Shown piece by piece: positions 61,017-64,000 of a DNA stretch of 64,000 nucleotides (the stretch's first letter is position 1; each line of letters begins with the position of its first letter). Made by a program: the position numbers and the translations under genes. Below the pieces are notes generated by a model. It searched no databases. It worked only from the letters and a program-made list of their open reading frames with translations, and was not told the DNA's origin. The stretch comes from Solirubrum puertoriconensis (GTDB taxonomy: Bacteria; Bacteroidota; Bacteroidia; Cytophagales; Hymenobacteraceae): positions 124,001-188,000 of the forward strand of contig NZ_LNAL01000007.1 of NCBI RefSeq assembly GCF_001483135.1. The letters are read 5' to 3'.

Positions 61017-61877
61017 CTACTCGGCCTGAGCTACCTCCACGTGGTAATCCACGAGGCTATCGATAGGGGAGCGGATGATTTTGCCTAACTGCATGCCGTG
61101 GGCGCGGGCAACTTGCGAAAGAGCATCGCGGAAATTGTACCCCACCGAGCCAACGCAGTTGAAGGTGTAGTTCTGATAGTCGGGGTACCGAATTACCAGG
61201 TTCCGGAAGAATGCTTCGAAGCCTTCTACAACGATGTCGCGGCAGTAGCTAACGTTGTTATGCTCGTAAGCAAACTTGCTGAACGATGCCAAAAAGCGGT
61301 TGGGCAGGGGTTGGTTGTAGATGCGGTCGAATATCTGCTCGTTTTCCAGCCCGTATTCCTGCTTGAAAGCTTCTTGCAAGCCGTCGGGCAACAGGCGGCG
61401 CATATAATCGCGCAACAAGCGTTTGCCGATCCAGGAGCCCGAGCCTTCGTCGCCCAAAAAGTAGCCCAACGAATCGATGTTGTGCGCAATATCCTGGCCG
61501 TCGTAGATAGCCGAATTGGTGCCAGTGCCCAGGATAGCCGCAAAGCCAGCCTGGCTACCTAGGAGGGCCCGCGCAGCCGCCAGCAAGTCGTGGCCCACGT
61601 ACACGTTCGCATTCGGGAATACCTGGCGCATGGCCTTCTCCACGGTACCTACGTTAGCGGGGGTAGAGCAGCCCGCGCCGTAGTAGCTCACCTGGGTTAC
61701 TTGCTCCCGCAGCAGGGCTTCCGGCAAGCTACCATCCAGCGACTTTACGATGCCCGCTGTGTCGATGAAGTACGGGTTGTATCCTTCGGTGTTGAAATGG
61801 ATACGCTCCTGCGGGTCGGCTAAGTCGAGCTGGCACCAGCTGGTTTTGGTAGAACCACCGTCGGCAATTAGAATCAT
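61017..61877 (-). CDS. BadF/BadG-type N-acetylglucosamine kinase-like ATPase
   Basis: A 286-residue kinase of the ASKHA fold. The N-terminal phosphate loop is LIADGGSTKTSW, the second phosphate motif AAILGTGTNSAIYDG, and the adenosine motif region FNCVGSVGYNFRDAL. This is the family of N-acetylglucosamine kinases, so it may phosphorylate an amino sugar or glucose released outside by the amylase and imported through the Sus proteins. That link is by neighbourhood. ATG 61877 is the only plausible start. It is separated from SusE by 273 bases. Confidence 0.85.
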   Translation of the reverse strand: MILIADGGSTKTSWCQLDLADPQERIHFNTEGYNPYFIDTAGIVKSLDGSLPEALLREQVTQVSYYGAGCSTPANVGTVEKAMRQVFPNANVYVGHDLLAAARALLGSQAGFAAILGTGTNSAIYDGQDIAHNIDSLGYFLGDEGSGSWIGKRLLRDYMRRLLPDGLQEAFKQEYGLENEQIFDRIYNQPLPNRFLASFSKFAYEHNNVSYCRDIVVEGFEAFFRNLVIRYPDYQNYTFNCVGSVGYNFRDALSQVARAHGMQLGKIIRSPIDSLVDYHVEVAQAE

Positions 61878-62073
61878 AAAGCAGTTTTGGATTGCGGGAA
61901 GAACCGGATAAGAGCCGGATTGTCTGCGAAAATAGACAGGTTATAGCAAGTACCTAGCGTTGGCGTTGCAATACAGCGTCAAACTTCTGAAAAAGTGAAG
62001 CGCAGCATGGCTAAGTATTGGCTACCAGCAGCCCTAGGTGAGTGGTGGTTTAAAAATAACCAGCAACAAAAAA

Positions 62074-62093
62074 GCCACTGCTACAGCAGTGGC
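62074..62093 (-). terminator. Terminator of the susE gene
   Basis: GCCACTGCT pairs with AGCAGTGGC around a 2-base loop, followed on the minus strand by six T. It lies 57 bases past the susE stop. Confidence 0.75.
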
Positions 62094-62150
62094 CTTTTGA
62101 GTATAATCCGCAAGGCAGTGCTAGCGCAACCGCTCACGATTTAATCAAAA

Positions 62151-63209
62151 CTATTTCACTGAGAAGGTGTAGTTGCCGGGCTTGCTTAAGTCGAGCGTTA
62201 CAGTGTAAGTGCCAGCCGTAGCAATTTTGATGTTATCTCCGCCGTAATCGAGGATAGCATCTACGGGAGCACCGTTGCCGCCATCACCAAAGTTTACACC
62301 CCAGTCGCTGTTAGCGCGGAATTTGATTTCACCTACCTTCAGCGCTACACGGGCGCTCCAAGTGCCAGTAGTGGCGTCGTAGGTCAGGGGGGTGTCGCTG
62401 TTCCACTCGTTAGGAGTAGCCGAGCCAATCACGCCCCAAGTAGTTTTCAGATTTTCCCAAGTCAAGCTCTTGGTGTTTACCTTCAAACGATAGTAGCCCG
62501 GGCCCGTCAGCTTAAGGTTACCTGCGCCGCCACTAACTGAGAGCGTGCCCGCCGCACCGCCGTCGCCGTAGTTCGTGCCATCCCAGTTAGGGTTGCTGGT
62601 GAACTTAAACTCGGGCGAAGCATCCGTGATGTTCACGAAGCCTTCGTAGCTGTCGGGGTTGCTAGTGAAGGCTGATACCTTTGGTGCCGTTGCCGGCGAC
62701 CAGCCTTGGTAGTTACCCGGTACGTACAGCGAGGGGTAGTTGATAACTACCAGGTAGGGAGTAGCCGTGAACGAAGATACGCCTGAGTTCAGAGGTGCTA
62801 CTTTTTCGCCTACACTCGACTTAACCCGCACTTTCACTTGTGCCGGCGAGCCTGCAGTAAACTTCAGACGGCTGATGAGCAGATCGTTAATTTCTGCTAC
62901 CGTGAACGCCTTAGTCGTTGCAGTGCCTACTGCTACTTCGTAAGGGGCTGAGAAGTCGCCAGACTGTTTGTCGAACTGAAGCGTGTACGTAACCGCAGCG
63001 TTGTAGCCGAAGGTCGGGGGCGTCCAGTTGTACGTCACAGCCGTTTGGCTGGCGTTGGCCATGGTCAGGTTCAGCGTGGTGGCTGAAGCCGTCAGGCCGG
63101 GTGCATCTTTAGGGGCTAGTATTGCGCGTTCTTCGTCCTTGTCGCACGAGGCGAGCAGCAACAAGGCAGCGGCGCAGAGCCCAGTAAGTTGGGTAAGCCG
63201 ATTATGCAT
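62151..63209 (-). CDS. SusE-like outer-membrane starch-binding lipoprotein
   Basis: A 352-residue lipoprotein with lipobox Cys22 (LLASCDKD). The N-terminal half is the SusE domain (Ig-like: TYNWTPPTFGYNAAVTYTLQ) and the C-terminal part has two tandem CBM-like repeats with the motifs YVPGNYQGWSP and SATPNEWNSDTPLT, both with 'N-W-D-G/N-F-G-D-G-G' type loops (NYGDGGAAGT, NFGDGGNGAP). Such domains bind starch at the cell surface. It follows susD in the same direction; the hairpin between them may lower its expression. Confidence 0.9.
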   Translation of the reverse strand: MHNRLTQLTGLCAAALLLLASCDKDEERAILAPKDAPGLTASATTLNLTMANASQTAVTYNWTPPTFGYNAAVTYTLQFDKQSGDFSAPYEVAVGTATTKAFTVAEINDLLISRLKFTAGSPAQVKVRVKSSVGEKVAPLNSGVSSFTATPYLVVINYPSLYVPGNYQGWSPATAPKVSAFTSNPDSYEGFVNITDASPEFKFTSNPNWDGTNYGDGGAAGTLSVSGGAGNLKLTGPGYYRLKVNTKSLTWENLKTTWGVIGSATPNEWNSDTPLTYDATTGTWSARVALKVGEIKFRANSDWGVNFGDGGNGAPVDAILDYGGDNIKIATAGTYTVTLDLSKPGNYTFSVK

Positions 63210-63248
63210 ATGATGTGAATTTGAAGATGCTTGTGTGATTTAGCAATT

Positions 63249-63296
63249 AAGTTCCGGTGCCCTAGGTGGTTAACCGTTGCTAGGGCACCGGAACTT
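63249..63296 (-). terminator. Hairpin between susD and susE (17-bp stem)
   Basis: AAGTTCCGGTGCCCTAG pairs perfectly with CTAGGGCACCGGAACTT across a 14-base loop. It lies 12 bases past the susD stop and 39 bases before the susE ATG. It could be a partial terminator or an mRNA 3'-end protector that sets the susD/susE ratio. Confidence 0.6.
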
Positions 63297-63308
63297 GCCA
63301 GCTACAGA

Positions 63309-64000
63309 TTAGTAGCCAGGGTTTTGCTTAAGGTTTGGGTTAGCCGTGAGGTCCGTCGTCGGAATCGGGAAGATTCGCAAGTTGTCGGATACGCCACGGC
63401 CTTCGGGCGTGCCGCCCTTGAAAGGCCAAACGTAGTTGCCACCCGTGAAGCGACCGAAGCGAATCAAGTCGGTACGGCGGTGGCCCTCCCAGTACAGCTC
63501 GCGGCCACGCTCTTGCAGAATATCATCGAGCGTAAGGCTGGTTACCTGATTTGCTTGGGCACGCGTGCGCAGTAAGTTCACGTATCGCACAGCATCAGCT
63601 TGGCTACCGCCAGTACCGCCGCGCAGCACAGCCTCTGCATACATCAGGTACACATCGGCCAAGCGGAACATCGGGAAGTCGGTATCCGGGAAATCACCCG
63701 TTGCATCGGAGCCAGCTTGGCCCGTCGAAGTCACGTTCTTGAACTTCGTAACGGCGTAACCGTCGGTGAACGTGAAGATGTCGCTGATTTCTTTGCTCTG
63801 ACCAGCCGTGTAGAACATGGCGCGCTTGTCGCCAGTGCCGTTCGGGTCGGGGAACAGGTCAACCAAGTTCTTTTTGGTGCGCAGACCAAACCAACCACCG
63901 TTTACACCGAAGTCCGACGCCTTCATGCTACCGCCAATGGCAGCGTGTACGATGAACGTCATGCCACCAAAGGTTTTGGTACGCACGCCGTCGAAGTTGA
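63309..64000 (-). CDS. susD: SusD/RagB-like outer-membrane nutrient-binding lipoprotein (partial, N-terminus beyond window)
   Basis: About 230 C-terminal residues of a SusD/RagB family protein; the frame is open to the right edge. The hallmark C-terminal pattern is present: MFRLADVYLMYAEAVLRGG, then VRYVNLLRTRAQ, LDDILQERGRELYWEGHRRTDLIRFG and the ending PTTDLTANPNLKQNPGY. SusD lids the SusC TonB-dependent channel and binds the glycan at the cell surface. The SusC gene should lie just beyond the right edge. Given the amylase and SusE, the substrate is most likely an alpha-glucan. Confidence 0.93.
   Translation of the reverse strand, partial: NFDGVRTKTFGGMTFIVHAAIGGSMKASDFGVNGGWFGLRTKKNLVDLFPDPNGTGDKRAMFYTAGQSKEISDIFTFTDGYAVTKFKNVTSTGQAGSDATGDFPDTDFPMFRLADVYLMYAEAVLRGGTGGSQADAVRYVNLLRTRAQANQVTSLTLDDILQERGRELYWEGHRRTDLIRFGRFTGGNYVWPFKGGTPEGRGVSDNLRIFPIPTTDLTANPNLKQNPGY

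Noticed and set aside
1-64000. CRISPR array, prophage, insertion sequence or toxin-antitoxin locus
   Set aside because: No regularly spaced repeats, integrase, transposase, phage structural gene or convincing toxin pair was seen on either strand.

Overview
The window looks like a chromosome segment of a GC-rich Bacteroidota, most probably Hymenobacter or a close relative in the Hymenobacteraceae/Cytophagales. The support is indirect but consistent. Genes rarely have Shine-Dalgarno sites, and several are preceded by the Bacteroidota -7 promoter element TAnnTTTG. There is a SusD/SusE pair beside a GH13 amylase with a type IX secretion sorting domain, a fused E1 alpha/beta 2-oxoacid dehydrogenase, a short AMP nucleosidase, a DUF2027-Smr protein and a PAS kinase with a CheY-Crp fusion regulator. 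No plasmid, prophage, insertion sequence, CRISPR array or rRNA operon was seen. One tRNA-Ser(GGA) and the RNase P RNA are present.

Layout. 1-1434: an ECF sigma factor and a putative membrane partner that runs off the left edge. 1679-6350: a DMT exporter, then a compact run phzF / DoxX-like / DUF2071 / methyltransferase / small membrane protein, then a lipoprotein. 6432-12810: ruvC, a flippase-like membrane protein with a GT2 enzyme, a membrane cytochrome c, a small winged-helix-like protein with an OppC-type permease, and a SpoIIE-type phosphatase. 12882-19132: an exopolysaccharide locus (O-antigen ligase/polymerase, Wzz-like protein, Wzx-like flippase, GT4 enzyme, polysaccharide deacetylase). 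19193-23667: Cof-type phosphatase, lipoprotein, GT2 enzyme, TatD nuclease, type I asparaginase. 23704-25310: tRNA-Ser and an AT-richer acyltransferase. 25698-29883: a redox-style regulatory patch (CheY-Crp regulator, PAS kinase, thioredoxin-like protein, Crp/Fnr regulator) with TGAC-N4-GTCA palindromes. 30048-33107: small unknown proteins. 33275-38637: UMF1-type transporter, DinB protein, amidohydrolase, AMP nucleosidase, HsdR_N-like protein. 38849-48709: LTA-synthase-like enzyme, SMI1/KNR4-like protein, alanine dehydrogenase, DUF1573 protein, E1 fusion, lipoproteins and a LuxE-like ligase. 48814-57801: coiled-coil protein, NtrC-type regulator, PQQ-type dehydrogenase with cytochrome c, rnpB, M1 peptidase, Smr protein, DUF2279 protein. 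57949-64000: starch-utilisation genes (secreted GH13, BadF-type sugar kinase, SusE, partial SusD).

Between genes the window is rich in strong hairpins, mostly placed between convergent genes. Two are unusually long and perfect (28 bp at 28962-29024 and 33 bp at 60943-61013). The palindrome CCTAGG occurs about 100 times by hand count, several-fold above a simple base-composition expectation. That is notable because CTAG is normally depleted in bacterial DNA, and it recalls the HIP1 palindrome of cyanobacteria. No single clearly new system was proven. The best candidates for follow-up are the CCTAGG signal, the TGAC-N4-GTCA regulatory patch, the tandem TTTAC-N7-GTAAA operator and the uncharacterised DoxX/DUF2071/methyltransferase operon. 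All assignments come from reading the sequence; no database search was run.
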